A stretch of DNA of 64,000 bases from Mycolicibacterium chitae (GCF_900637205.1 NZ_LR134355.1:2046001-2110000), one strand, 5' to 3'; numbered from the stretch's first letter, positions 33,912-43,111 are shown. Notes: a model not told the origin generated them from the sequence alone. Made by a program: numbers and translations.

Positions 33912-34097
33912 GGCGCCGGAGTCGTCGCGCAAAACTCTGCGCGAAGATTGAAATTCGTTCTTAATTATCGGGCTGCTGAGCAACCGACGGTTCTGGTGTG
34001 ACAGGATGGACGCCAGTTACAGTCTGGGCTACCAACTTGGTAGCTCGTCCTAAACTTGTCAGACCGGTTTGACCGTACAGACTCAAGGGGGCAGAAA
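33912..34097 (+). promoter_or_regulatory. wag31 promoter and leader region
   Basis: 186 nt without a gene. TACAGT at 34018-34023 fits a -10 box and predicts transcription starting near 34030, inside the perfect palindrome at 34028-34044. AAGGGGG precedes the wag31 ATG. A GTGACA at 33998 lies only 14 nt before the -10. Confidence 0.5.
34028..34044. promoter_or_regulatory. Perfect 17-nt palindrome GCTACCAA-C-TTGGTAGC before wag31
   Basis: Eight-base arms around one central C, overlapping the predicted transcription start of wag31. It fits an operator for a dimeric repressor, or a short hairpin at the 5' end of the mRNA. No mycobacterial regulator with this site is known to me. Confidence 0.55.
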
Positions 34098-34919
34098 ATG
34101 CCGCTCACACCAGCCGACGTCCACAACGTCGCGTTCAGCAAGCCGCCCATCGGTAAGCGTGGCTACAACGAGGACGAGGTCGACGCTTTCCTCGACCTGG
34201 TGGAAAACGAGCTCACCCGCCTCATCGAGGAAAACGCCGATCTGCGCCAGCGCGTCAGCGAACTCGATCAGGAACTCGCCAGCGCCCGCGCCGGTGGCGG
34301 CGGTCAGTCCGCCCAGGCCGTGCCGCTGTACACGCCCGAACCCGAGCCCGAACCCGCGCAGCCGGTGTACGAGCCCCCGACCCCGGCGCCGCCGCCCGCT
34401 GCGGCGGCCGCGGCTCCCGCCGGCGAAGAGGCACACGTCAAGGCCGCCAAGGTGCTGGCGCTGGCCCAGGACACCGCCGATCGGCTCACCGGCACCGCCA
34501 AGGCGGAGTCCGACAAGCTGCTCGCGGACGCCCGCGCGAACGCCGACGCGATGATCAGCGAGGCCAAGCGGACCGCGGAGACCACGGTCGCTGACGCCAA
34601 GTCCCGCGCCGACGCCATGCTGTCGGACGCGCAGACCCGGTCGGAGACCCAGCTGCGGCAGGCCCAGGAGAAGGCCGACGCCCTGCAGGCCGACGCCGAG
34701 CGCAAGCACTCCGAAATCATGGGCACCATCAACCAGCAGCGCACCGTGCTCGAGGGCCGGTTGGAGCAGCTGCGCACGTTCGAGCGCGAATACCGCACCC
34801 GGCTCAAGACCTACCTGGAATCGCAGCTCGAGGAGCTCGGCCAGCGCGGTTCAGCGGCCCCGGTCGACTCGAGCGCCGGCGAGGGCAACTTCAACCAGTT
34901 CAACCGCGGCGCCAACTAA
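34098..34919 (+). CDS. wag31: Polar growth protein Wag31 (DivIVA)
   Basis: 273 residues. N-terminal DivIVA domain begins [35 protein letters not shown], membrane binding, then a first coiled coil, a Pro/Ala/Glu-rich linker (~80-130), and a long coiled coil to ~250 with repeating ADA and AKA elements. The tip [10 protein letters not shown] is typical. Wag31 marks the growing pole and organises peptidoglycan synthesis; PknA/PknB phosphorylate a threonine in the linker in M. tuberculosis. Its own promoter region carries the palindrome described above. Confidence 0.97.
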   Translation: MPLTPADVHNVAFSKPPIGKRGYNEDEVDAFLDLVENELTRLIEENADLRQRVSELDQELASARAGGGGQSAQAVPLYTPEPEPEPAQPVYEPPTPAPPPAAAAAAPAGEEAHVKAAKVLALAQDTADRLTGTAKAESDKLLADARANADAMISEAKRTAETTVADAKSRADAMLSDAQTRSETQLRQAQEKADALQADAERKHSEIMGTINQQRTVLEGRLEQLRTFEREYRTRLKTYLESQLEELGQRGSAAPVDSSAGEGNFNQFNRGAN

Positions 34920-34940
34920 ACGCCCGGCAGGGAGGACGCG

Positions 34941-35273
34941 ATGCTGATCGTCGCCCTGGTCCTGGCGGTCATCGGGCTCGCAGCCCTGGTGACGGCCGTG
35001 GTGACCAGCAATGAAGTGATCGCCTGGGTCTGCATCGCGGCCAGCGTCATCGGGGTCATCCTGCTCATCGTGGACGCGATCCGGGAGAAGCAGCGCGCCG
35101 GTGAGCCGACGCCGGAGCCGGCCCCGGCCGACGACGAGGTGGACCCCGACGCCGACAGCGTCGATGCCACCTATCAGACCTTCGACGCCGACTATCCCGA
35201 GGAACAACTGCCCGACGAGGTGGCCGAACCCACCGATCCGGCCACCGAGGCGGACAAGCCCAGCACCGGTTAA
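34941..35273 (+). CDS. Small membrane protein with acidic tail (Rv2144c-like)
   Basis: 110 residues; GGGAGGAC before the ATG. Two adjacent membrane helices (MLIVALVLAVIGLAALVTAVVTS and VIAWVCIAASVIGVILLIVDAI) and then a ~60-residue cytoplasmic tail dominated by Asp, Glu and Pro. No family function known. It follows wag31 by 21 nt and is probably co-transcribed. Stop codons of this and the convergent phosphoribosyltransferase overlap by 4 bp. Confidence 0.8.
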   Translation: MLIVALVLAVIGLAALVTAVVTSNEVIAWVCIAASVIGVILLIVDAIREKQRAGEPTPEPAPADDEVDPDADSVDATYQTFDADYPEEQLPDEVAEPTDPATEADKPSTG

Positions 35274-35923
35274 CCCAGCAGGTCGCGCACCTGATCGTCG
35301 CTGGTCTGATCGAACCGTTCGTAGGACAACCCCACGGCGAGGAACGGATTCGGCGTGTGCGGGCAGACGAACTCGTCGGCGACGTCCCCGAATTCGGCCG
35401 CCGCGCTGTCCGGCGCGGTCGGCACCGCGATGACAATCCGCGCCGCCCCGCGATCCCGGGCGTCCAGCGCCACCGCGCGCATGGTGGCCCCGGTCGCGAT
35501 GCCGTCGTCGACCAGGATCACCACCCGGCCGCGCATCGGCGCCGGCGGCCGACCACCCCGGTAGGCCGTCTCGCGGCGCAGCAGTTCGCGGCGCTCGGCG
35601 GCGACCACGGAATCCAGCGCGTCCTGTGAGATGCCCAGGGAGCGCACCACCGCGTCGTTGAGCACCATCCGGTCCCGGGTGATCGCGCCGAGGGCCAACT
35701 CCTCGTGGCCCGGTGCGCCCAGCTTCCGCACCACCGCGACGTCGAGGTCGGCTCCCAGGCCGCGCGCCACCTCGGCGGCCACCGGCACCCCGCCGCGGGC
35801 CAGACCCACGACCAGGATCTCGTCGCCCCCGCGGGCGGCGTCGGTGGCGCGTAGCGCCGCCAGCACGGCCTGTCCGGCCTCGCTGCGGTCGCGGTAGCGG
35901 GCCGGTTGCCTCGCGGCGGACAT
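35270..35923 (-). CDS. Phosphoribosyltransferase domain protein (Rv2143-like)
   Basis: 217 residues. The PRPP-binding loop is VVILVDDGIATGATMRAV (residues ~120-137) and an upstream VVGLARGGVPVAAEVARGLG supplies the pyrophosphate loop. Members of this type often occur with stress or hydrolase genes; the base substrate is unknown. It lies 5 nt downstream of the metallothionein gene on the same strand, so it is likely co-expressed with it. The start ATG has no strong ribosome site and may rely on coupling. Confidence 0.85.
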   Translation of the reverse strand: MSAARQPARYRDRSEAGQAVLAALRATDAARGGDEILVVGLARGGVPVAAEVARGLGADLDVAVVRKLGAPGHEELALGAITRDRMVLNDAVVRSLGISQDALDSVVAAERRELLRRETAYRGGRPPAPMRGRVVILVDDGIATGATMRAVALDARDRGAARIVIAVPTAPDSAAAEFGDVADEFVCPHTPNPFLAVGLSYERFDQTSDDQVRDLLG

Positions 35924-35928
35924 GCGGG

Positions 35929-36075
35929 CTACTCGACGGGGACCAGTTCGGCGCCGCACGTACAGCGGTAGCTGCCACCGGAATCCGCGCAGTTGCACGG
36001 GGCTTCGATCCGCACCCGGCAGCCGCAGCCCTCGTGGGCGCAGGTCAGTACGGTGCCCTGTTCGTTGGTCGCCAT
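35929..36075 (-). CDS. mymT: Copper metallothionein MymT
   Basis: 48 residues. Seven cysteines in [11 protein letters not shown] and CTC (residues 12, 17, 19, 27, 29, 38, 40), with GCGCRVRIE and YRCTCG matching the mycobacterial MymT that binds several Cu(I) ions. ATG at 36075 is 6 nt after AAGGGG; ATG at 36081 and 36114 are upstream alternatives. In M. tuberculosis mymT has its own RicR-controlled promoter elsewhere in the genome. Here it lies 16 nt after the pyruvate-kinase-like gene from the stop codons' view, in the same direction, and no RicR palindrome is visible. Confidence 0.9.
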   Translation of the reverse strand: MATNEQGTVLTCAHEGCGCRVRIEAPCNCADSGGSYRCTCGAELVPVE

Positions 36076-36130
36076 CGACATCCCCTTCCGTCGCACCGAT
36101 GCGCGCACGCGCATGTCCTCCGATGGTGCC

Positions 36131-37612
36131 TCATCCGCCGGGTTGCCAGGACCGCAACGGCCGCAGTAGCTGCACCTTCTTGTTCTGGTGCTCGTTCATC
36201 CGGCGCAGGATGTCGTCGAGCGCGGTGACGGCGTCGCGGATGTAGGGCCCCTTGTTCAACATCACGCATTCGGCGCGTTCGCTCATCGCGGCGTCGCTGA
36301 TCTCGGCGCGGGACGGGTTGCCGGTCTTGGCCAGCTGCTCGAGCACCTGGGTCGCCCAGATGACCGGCAGGTGCGCGGCCTCGCACAGCCACAGGATCTC
36401 CTCCTGGACCTCGGCGAGGCGTTCGTAGCCGGATTCCACCGCCAGATCACCGCGCGCGATCATCACCCCCACCTTGGGGCGGCGCATCGCGGCGATCAGC
36501 AGCCGCGGCAGATGTTCGAACGCGCTGGGTGTCTCGATCTTGAGCACCAGTCCCATGGCCTGCGCGCCGAGGCGCTCCAGTTCGTCGAGCAGCAGTTCGA
36601 CATCGCCGGGATCGCGCACGAACGACATCTCGACCAGATCGGCGAACTCCGCCGCGACGGCCAGGTCGACCAGGTCCTGCTGGGTGGGCGCCGACGCCGA
36701 CAGGGTGGTGTCGGGCAGGTTGATGCCCTTGTCGGCGCGCAACTTCGAGCCCTTGGCCGCGGCGTGGGTGATGCCGATCCGCAGGATCCCGGGCTGTTTC
36801 TCGATCACCTTGCCGGCGATCTTGCCGTCGTCGAAGAGCACCCGGTGCCCGATCTCGGCGGCGTCGATCACCTCGGGCAGGGTGCATCCGATCCGCGCAG
36901 TGGGCGAGTCCACCGGGGCAGGGGCGCAATCCGCCGTCAGCTCGAGGACGTCGCCGCGGTGCAGCCGCAGCTTCGCCCGCGGCCCCGGTTCCAACGCGCC
37001 GGTGCGCACCTTCGGCCCGGCCAGGTCGGCGGCGATGAAGCAGGTGCGGCCGGTCGCGCGGGCGGCCCGGCGCACGTTGGCGGCGATGGCCCGCCAGGTG
37101 TTCGGGTCGTCGTGGGCGCAGTTGATGCGCGCGCCGTCCATTCCGGCCTCCAGCAGGCCGGTGACCAGCGCGGAGTCGGTGGCCGCCGCGGTCGGCATGG
37201 TCACCATGATCCGGCTCGCCCGGTGCTCCGGGGCCGGGCCCAGCAGCGCGGTCGCGTGTTTGACCAGCAGCGCGGTGCCCTCGTCCAACGGCACTGCGCT
37301 GGGCTCCGGCGGTGACCAGCCGTCGTCGCCGACCATCGCGGTCAGCGCGGCCCGCACCGCGCGCAGGGTGGCCTGCACGTGGGGTTCGCTGCGACCCAGC
37401 GAGGACAGGCCCAACCGGGCGAGCTGGCCCTGCAGCTCGCGCAGGTCGTGCTGGCGGATCGCCAAGTAGTGCACCATGTTTCGCGCCGAATCCCGGTACT
37501 CGGGGGCGGTCTGCGCGATGCCGTCGGCCCAGGCCTGCTCGGCCTCGCCGAGGTGGTCCAGGAGCTCGTCCACGATCCCGCGCAGGGCCAGGAGTTCGGC
37601 TTCGCCGGTCAT
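36131..37612 (-). CDS. Pyruvate-kinase-like protein without the C-terminal domain
   Basis: 493 residues. Residues 1-130 are a helical N-terminal extension absent from normal pyruvate kinase. The barrel starts [11 protein letters not shown] and keeps [23 protein letters not shown] (catalytic Lys and Glu), IARGDLAVE (metal Asp) and ATQVLEQL...[11 protein letters not shown]. The RxNxSH site reads RINCAH, so the K+-binding Ser is Ala. It ends right after the barrel, with no allosteric C domain. Active pyruvate kinase cannot be assumed; another phosphoenolpyruvate-handling role is possible. Followed by mymT on the same strand. Confidence 0.8.
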   Translation of the reverse strand: MTGEAELLALRGIVDELLDHLGEAEQAWADGIAQTAPEYRDSARNMVHYLAIRQHDLRELQGQLARLGLSSLGRSEPHVQATLRAVRAALTAMVGDDGWSPPEPSAVPLDEGTALLVKHATALLGPAPEHRASRIMVTMPTAAATDSALVTGLLEAGMDGARINCAHDDPNTWRAIAANVRRAARATGRTCFIAADLAGPKVRTGALEPGPRAKLRLHRGDVLELTADCAPAPVDSPTARIGCTLPEVIDAAEIGHRVLFDDGKIAGKVIEKQPGILRIGITHAAAKGSKLRADKGINLPDTTLSASAPTQQDLVDLAVAAEFADLVEMSFVRDPGDVELLLDELERLGAQAMGLVLKIETPSAFEHLPRLLIAAMRRPKVGVMIARGDLAVESGYERLAEVQEEILWLCEAAHLPVIWATQVLEQLAKTGNPSRAEISDAAMSERAECVMLNKGPYIRDAVTALDDILRRMNEHQNKKVQLLRPLRSWQPGG

Positions 37613-37682
37613 CCCTCGACATTAGCCGGACCCGCGGGACTCGGCTGGCTCACGACGGGGCGGGCAGGGGTGTGAGGCACTG

Positions 37683-37698
37683 GTGACACCGCGGTCAC
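37683..37698 (+). promoter_or_regulatory. GlnR-like box GTGAC-N6-GTCAC before the nitrate operon
   Basis: GTGAC (37683-37687), six bases, GTCAC (37694-37698): both halves fit GTNAC and the spacing fits the GTNAC-N6-GTNAC nitrogen-control motif. It lies 77 bp before the transporter start. The same bases also form an inverted repeat. Confidence 0.45.
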
Positions 37699-37774
37699 GC
37701 CGGTGCAATGGGTGCGGCATTGCCGCTCGGTACACCTGGGGCACGCGTCACCGAAACCACCCCGGAGGGCCCAG

Positions 37775-39205
37775 ATGTCAGCACTGTCGTTGCGCCGAAA
37801 CCGCGATATCGAGGACTGGGATGCCGAGGATGTCGAGGCCTGGGAGGCCGGCAACAGAACAATTGCGCGGCGCAACCTGATCTGGTCGATCGTCGCCGAG
37901 CACGTCGGCTTCTCCATCTGGTCGATCTGGTCGGTGATGGTGCTGTTCATGCCCGAGGACGTCTACGGCATCGATGCCGCGGGCAAGTTCTACCTGGTGG
38001 CCGTGCCAACCCTGGTCGGGGCGTTCATGCGGATCCCGTACACGGTGGCCCCGGCGCGCTACGGCGGGCGCAACTGGACCGTGTTCAGCGCGCTGCTGCT
38101 GCTCCTCCCGACCGCGCTGACCTGGTACTTCATCGCCTCGCCCGGCACCAGCTACACGACGTTCCTGGTGGTGGCGGCGTTCGCCGGTCTCGGCGGCGGC
38201 AACTTCGCCTCGTCGATGACGAACATCAACGCGTTCTACCCGCAGCGGCTCAAGGGCTGGGCGCTGGGCCTGAACGCCGGCGGCGGCAACATCGGCGTGC
38301 CGGTCATCCAGTTGGTGGCGCTGCTGGTGATCGCCACGGTGGGCAACACCCGGCCCGAGATCGTCTGCGCGGCGTATCTGGTCGCGGTCAGCCTGGCGGC
38401 CCTGGGGGCCGCGCTGTTCATGGACAACCTGCGCAACCAACGGTCCAACCTCGGCGCCCTGGCGGAAGCGCTGCGGCACAGACACTCCTGGGTCATGAGC
38501 TTCCTGTACATCGGCACCTTCGGGTCGTTCATCGGGTTCTCCTTCGCGTTCGGGCAGGTGCTCCAGATCAACTTCCTGGCCGGTGGGGAGACGCCGGCCC
38601 AGGCCGCGCTGCACGCCGCCCAGATCGCCTTCCTCGGACCGCTGCTGGGCTCGATCGCCCGGCCCTACGGCGGCAAGCTGGCCGACCGGATCGGCGGCGG
38701 GCGAATCACGCTGTACACGTTCGTCGCGATGACCTTCGCCGCGGGCATCCTGGTGGCCACCGGGATGGCCGACGACGCCCGCAGCGGCGCGCCCACGGGC
38801 GCCCAGATGGGCGCCTACGTGGCGGGATTCATCCTGCTGTTCGTGCTGTCCGGGATCGGCAACGGCTCGACCTACAAGATGATCCCGTCCATCTTCGAGG
38901 CCAAGGCGCAGGGGCGCGACGACCTGGATCGGGCCGGTAAGGCCGCCTGGTCGCGCAGCATGTCCGGCGCGCTGATCGGGTTCGCCGGGGCCGTCGGCGC
39001 CCTGGGTGGGGTGTTCATCAACATCGTGCTGCGCGCCTCCTACGTCAGCGACGCCAAGTCCGCCACCAACGCGTTCTGGGTGTTCCTCGGCTTCTACGTG
39101 GTGTGCGCCGTCGTCACCTGGTGCGTGTTCCTGCGCCTGCAGGCCCCGCGGGCCCGCCCGGTCGGGGAGAGCGCGCCGGTCCCGGCGGGGCGAGCACCAC
39201 GATGA
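37775..39205 (+). CDS. Nitrate/nitrite transporter, NarK-type MFS
   Basis: 476 residues from ATG with GGAGGG 5 nt upstream. Twelve membrane helices. The nitrate signatures are visible as two glycine-rich helices: AFAGLGGGNFASSMTNINAFYPQRLKGWALGLNAGGGNIG and later FVLSGIGNGSTYKMIPSIF, plus conserved Arg in RIPYTV and in helix 8. It imports nitrate (or exchanges nitrite). It overlaps the nitrate reductase gene by ATGA, so the pair is one unit for nitrate assimilation. A ~55-residue charged N-terminus precedes helix 1. Confidence 0.92.
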   Translation: MSALSLRRNRDIEDWDAEDVEAWEAGNRTIARRNLIWSIVAEHVGFSIWSIWSVMVLFMPEDVYGIDAAGKFYLVAVPTLVGAFMRIPYTVAPARYGGRNWTVFSALLLLLPTALTWYFIASPGTSYTTFLVVAAFAGLGGGNFASSMTNINAFYPQRLKGWALGLNAGGGNIGVPVIQLVALLVIATVGNTRPEIVCAAYLVAVSLAALGAALFMDNLRNQRSNLGALAEALRHRHSWVMSFLYIGTFGSFIGFSFAFGQVLQINFLAGGETPAQAALHAAQIAFLGPLLGSIARPYGGKLADRIGGGRITLYTFVAMTFAAGILVATGMADDARSGAPTGAQMGAYVAGFILLFVLSGIGNGSTYKMIPSIFEAKAQGRDDLDRAGKAAWSRSMSGALIGFAGAVGALGGVFINIVLRASYVSDAKSATNAFWVFLGFYVVCAVVTWCVFLRLQAPRARPVGESAPVPAGRAPR

Positions 39206-42200
39206 CCACGACCACGACGACGACGCGGACGGCCTGCTCGTATTGCGGTGTGGGGTGCGGGATCTCGGTCGAGACCCGCCCCGACGCCGACACCGGTCGG
39301 CCGGTGATCGCCCGGGTTTCCGGGGATCGGTTGCATCCGGCCAACTTCGGCCGGCTGTGCACCAAGGGGGCCACCCACGCCGAGTTGATGGCCGCTACCG
39401 ACGGGCGGCTGACCACGGCGTTGCGCCGCCCCGACCGCGCCGCCGAGGCCGTGCCGGTCGACGTCGACGAGGCGCTGGCCGAGGCCGGCGCGCGGTTGCG
39501 GGCGATCGTCGACGAACACGGCCCCGACGCGGTCGCGCTGTATGTCTCGGGTCAGATGTCGATGGAGGCCCAGTATCTGGCCACCAAGCTGGCCAAGGGA
39601 TTCCTGCGGACCGTGCACATCGAGTCCAACTCGCGGCTGTGCATGGCAAGCGCCGGAACCGGTTTCAAGCAGTCGCTGGGCTCCGACGGCCCGCCGGGCT
39701 CCTACGCCGACTTCGAGGCGGCCGAATTGTTCCTGGTGATCGGCGCGAACCTGGCCGACTGCCACCCGATCCTGCACCTGCGCATGATGGATCGGGTCCG
39801 GGCCGGAGCCCGGCTGATCGTGGTGGACCCGCGGCGCACCGCCACCGCCGAGAACGCCGACCTGTACCTGCCGATCCGGCCCGGCACCGACCTGGCGCTG
39901 CTCAACGGGCTGCTGCACCTGCTGGTCGAGGCCGGTGACATCGACCGGGACTTCATCGCCGAACACACCGAGGGCTGGGACGCCATGCCGGCGTTCCTCG
40001 CCGACTACCCGCCGGAGCGCGTCGCCGAGATCACCGGACTGGACGTCGCCGACATCCGTGCCGCCGCGGCGATGATCACCGCGGCGGGGGAGTGGATGAC
40101 GTGCTGGACGATGGGACTGAACCAGAGCACGCACGGGACGTGGAACACCAACGCGATCTGCAACCTGCACCTGGCCACCGGCGCCCTCTGTCGCACCGGA
40201 TCCGGGCCGATGTCGCTGACCGGGCAGCCCAACGCGATGGGCGGGCGCGAAATGGGTTACATGGGACCGGGTTTGCCGGGCCAGCGCTCGGTGCTGTCCG
40301 AGGCCGACCGCGACTTCGTCGAGGCGCAGTGGGAGCTCGACCCGGGCACCATCCGCAGCGACGTCGGACCGGGCACCATCGAGATGTTCCGCCGGCTCGG
40401 CACCGGCGAGATCAAGGCCGCGTGGATCATCTGTACCAACCCGGCGGTGACGGTGCCCCGCCGCGACGCGGTGATCGCCGGGTTGCGCGCGGCCGAATTG
40501 GTGATCACCCAGGACGCCTATGCCGACACCGCGACCAACCGCTTCGCCGACATCGTGCTGCCGGCGGCGCTGTGGGCCGAATCCGATGCGGTGATGGTCA
40601 ATTCCGAGCGGAACCTGACGTTGCTGCAGCAGAGTGTCCCGGCCCTCGGCGATGCGCGCCCCGACTGGGAGCTGATCTGCGGGGTGGCCCGCCACCTCGG
40701 ATTCGGTGAGCAGTTCGACTACAAGTCCAGCGAGCAGATCTTCGACGAGATCCGTCGATTCCACAATCCCGCAACCGGTTACGACCTGCGCGGGGCCAGC
40801 TACGAGCGGCTGCGCGAAACCCCGCTGCAGTGGCCGTGCCCGCCCGAGATCCCGGGGGACGACGACCGCAACCCGATCCGCTACCTCAACGACGGGGTCT
40901 CCCAGGAGCTGTTCGTCGACGCCGACGGGCACCGGCCGCGGCTGGCGTTCGCCACCCCCAGCCGCCGCGCGGTGTTCCATCCGCGCCCGCACTTGCCCGC
41001 CGCGGAGATGCCCGACGACGACTACCCGCTGGTGCTCAACACCGGTCGCCTGCAACACCAGTGGCACACGATGACCAAGACCGGCAACGTGGCCAAGCTG
41101 AACCGGCTCAACTCGTCACCGTTCGTCGAGATCCACCCCGACGACGCCGCGGCGCTGGACATCGTCGACGGTGCCGAGGTGGCGATCCGGTCGCGGCGCG
41201 GTACGGCGGTGCTGCCGGCCGTGCTGACCGACCGGGTCCGTCCCGGCAGCGTCTGGGCGCCGTTCCACTGGGACGACGCCGACGGCAGGCGCTTCGCCAT
41301 CAACACCGTCACCAACGATGCGGTGGACGCCGAATCGCTGCAGCCCGAACTCAAGGTCTGCGCGGTGCGGCTCGAATTGGTCTCCGCGCCCGTCGAAGCG
41401 ACCCCGGCAGCCGCCCCTGTCGCGGCCGCCCCCGAGCCGGGCGGGCCGCTGCTGCTGTGGGCCTCGCAGACCGGCAACGCCGAGGAACTCGCCGGTGCCC
41501 TGGGCGGGCGGCTCGGCGGGGTGCGGCTGCGGACGCTGGACCAGACCGCGCTGAGCGATCTGACGGCCGCGGGGGAGGTGCTCGTCGTCACCAGCACCTT
41601 CGGCGACGGGGGTCCGCCGGACAACGGCGCGGACTTCTGGGCCCGGCTGTCCGCACCGGAGGCGCCGTCGCTGGCCGGGGTGCGCTTCGCGGTGCTCGGC
41701 CTCGGCGACCGCGCCTACGCCGACTTCTGCGGCTACGCCAGGGTGCTGGATGCCCGGCTGGCCGAACTGGGCGCCACCCGCCTGCTCGACCGCGCCGACC
41801 ACGAGGTGCACGAGGAGCAGCCGCTGGGCCGCTGGACCGACAAAGTTGTTGAGCTGCTCGGGGTTTCGCCGGACTCGGCGCCCAGCGCAGCGCCGTCGGG
41901 GCCCGCACCCTTCACCCGCACCCGGCCGATCGCCGCCCCGCTGTGCCGCAACCGACTCCTCACCCCGGGCACCGCGGCCAAGGAGGTTCGCCAGTTCGGC
42001 TTCGACATCAGCGGCCACGACGTCGAGTACGCCGCGGGGGATTCCCTGGGCGTCTATGTCGCCAACAATGCGGCCGTGGTGGACGAGTGGCTGGCCGCCA
42101 CCGGACTTTCCGGCGCGGCCACCGTCGTCGTCGACGGCGCCGAAACCGAACTGCGCCAGGCGCTCACGTCGCACTACGACATCGCCAAGGTGACGCCGAA

Positions 42201-43020
42201 CCTGCTGGACTTCCTGGCCGAGCGCACCACCGACCGCGCCCGGGCCAAGCGGTTGCGCCGCCGCGACGCGCTGGAGAAGTGGCTGGTCGACCGCAACGGC
42301 CTCGACGTGGTCCGGGATTTCGCCGTCCGCGCCGACCCCGAGGAGTGGCAGGAGGTGCTGGTGCGGCTGACCCCGCGGCAGTACTCGATCTCGTCGAGCC
42401 CGCTGGTCAGCCCCCACGAGATCCAACTGACGGTCTCGGTGCTGCGCTACCGCAGCCCCGAAGGGGCCGTGCGCGGCGGTGTGGCCTCGACCCACCTGGC
42501 GGATCTGCCCGCGGATACGCCGGTGGAGGTGTTCCTGCAGCGCTCGCCGCACTTCCGGCCCCCGCAACGGTCGGAGACCCCGATGATCATGGTCGGGCCG
42601 GGCACCGGCATCGCGCCGTTCCGGGGGTTCCTGCAGGAGCGGCGCGCGCTCGGGCACACCGGCGGCAACTGGCTGTTCTTCGGCGATCAGCACCGCGAGC
42701 AGAACTTCTACTACCGCGCCGAACTCGAGGACATGCTCGACGACGGCATCCTGACCCGCCTGGACGTGGCATTCTCGCGGGATCAGGCCAAGCGGGTCTA
42801 CGTGCAGCATCGGATGCGGGCCGCCGGCGCGCAACTGTGGCGCTGGCTGGCCGACGGCGCGCACTTCTACGTGTGCGGGGATGCCGCCCGGATGGCCCGC
42901 GACGTCGACACGGCGCTGACCGACATCATCCGCACCCACGGTCGGATGAGCGAGGAGGCCGCGCGGGACTACAAGCGCGAACTGATCGCGGAGAAGCGCT
43001 ACCTGCGGGATGTGTACTGA
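39202..43020 (+). CDS. nasN: Fused assimilatory nitrate reductase: molybdopterin oxidoreductase plus CysJ-like flavoprotein
   Basis: 1272 residues in one frame. Residues ~10-55 hold a [4Fe-4S] motif (CSYCGVGC then LCTKG). The molybdopterin domain runs to ~490 (HIESNSRLCMASAG, STHGTWNTNAICNLHLATGA), the dinucleotide-binding domain is ~600-725 (NTGRLQHQWHT). A Pro/Ala linker leads to a flavodoxin domain from ~749 (WASQTGNAEELA, STFGDGGPPDN), then FAD- and NAD-binding modules (RQYSISSSP ~1058, GPGTGIAPFRGF ~1130). Electrons would pass NAD(P)H-FAD-FMN-FeS-Mo to nitrate. From memory this matches M. smegmatis NasN. No nitrite reductase is in the window. Confidence 0.9.
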   Translation: MTTTTTTTRTACSYCGVGCGISVETRPDADTGRPVIARVSGDRLHPANFGRLCTKGATHAELMAATDGRLTTALRRPDRAAEAVPVDVDEALAEAGARLRAIVDEHGPDAVALYVSGQMSMEAQYLATKLAKGFLRTVHIESNSRLCMASAGTGFKQSLGSDGPPGSYADFEAAELFLVIGANLADCHPILHLRMMDRVRAGARLIVVDPRRTATAENADLYLPIRPGTDLALLNGLLHLLVEAGDIDRDFIAEHTEGWDAMPAFLADYPPERVAEITGLDVADIRAAAAMITAAGEWMTCWTMGLNQSTHGTWNTNAICNLHLATGALCRTGSGPMSLTGQPNAMGGREMGYMGPGLPGQRSVLSEADRDFVEAQWELDPGTIRSDVGPGTIEMFRRLGTGEIKAAWIICTNPAVTVPRRDAVIAGLRAAELVITQDAYADTATNRFADIVLPAALWAESDAVMVNSERNLTLLQQSVPALGDARPDWELICGVARHLGFGEQFDYKSSEQIFDEIRRFHNPATGYDLRGASYERLRETPLQWPCPPEIPGDDDRNPIRYLNDGVSQELFVDADGHRPRLAFATPSRRAVFHPRPHLPAAEMPDDDYPLVLNTGRLQHQWHTMTKTGNVAKLNRLNSSPFVEIHPDDAAALDIVDGAEVAIRSRRGTAVLPAVLTDRVRPGSVWAPFHWDDADGRRFAINTVTNDAVDAESLQPELKVCAVRLELVSAPVEATPAAAPVAAAPEPGGPLLLWASQTGNAEELAGALGGRLGGVRLRTLDQTALSDLTAAGEVLVVTSTFGDGGPPDNGADFWARLSAPEAPSLAGVRFAVLGLGDRAYADFCGYARVLDARLAELGATRLLDRADHEVHEEQPLGRWTDKVVELLGVSPDSAPSAAPSGPAPFTRTRPIAAPLCRNRLLTPGTAAKEVRQFGFDISGHDVEYAAGDSLGVYVANNAAVVDEWLAATGLSGAATVVVDGAETELRQALTSHYDIAKVTPNLLDFLAERTTDRARAKRLRRRDALEKWLVDRNGLDVVRDFAVRADPEEWQEVLVRLTPRQYSISSSPLVSPHEIQLTVSVLRYRSPEGAVRGGVASTHLADLPADTPVEVFLQRSPHFRPPQRSETPMIMVGPGTGIAPFRGFLQERRALGHTGGNWLFFGDQHREQNFYYRAELEDMLDDGILTRLDVAFSRDQAKRVYVQHRMRAAGAQLWRWLADGAHFYVCGDAARMARDVDTALTDIIRTHGRMSEEAARDYKRELIAEKRYLRDVY

Positions 43021-43025
43021 CTGGG

Positions 43026-43111
43026 TGTCCGAGGGGGGACTTGAACCCCCACGCCCGTTAATAGGGCACTAGCACCTCAAGCTAGCGCGTCTGCCATTCC
43101 GCCACTCGGAC
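43026..43111 (-). tRNA. tRNA-Leu (anticodon GAG)
   Basis: 86 nt on the minus strand. Acceptor pair GTCCGAG/CTCGGAC, discriminator A, anticodon stem CTAGC/GCTAG with loop TTGAGGT (anticodon GAG), a long class II variable arm, and T arm GGGGGTTCAAGTCCCCC. No CCA is encoded (CCC follows). Reads CUC/CUU. A CCCACCG/CGGTGGG hairpin lies just beyond its 5' end, at 43116-43140. Confidence 0.97.

Noticed and set aside
36076..36131. RicR copper box before mymT
   Set aside because: No TACCC-type palindrome is visible in the short gap or just upstream.
37613..43020. Nitrate block as a recent mobile insertion
   Set aside because: No integrase, insertion sequence or end repeats, and base composition and codon use match the surroundings. 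The neighbouring tRNA-Leu is intact with no duplicated 3' end seen.
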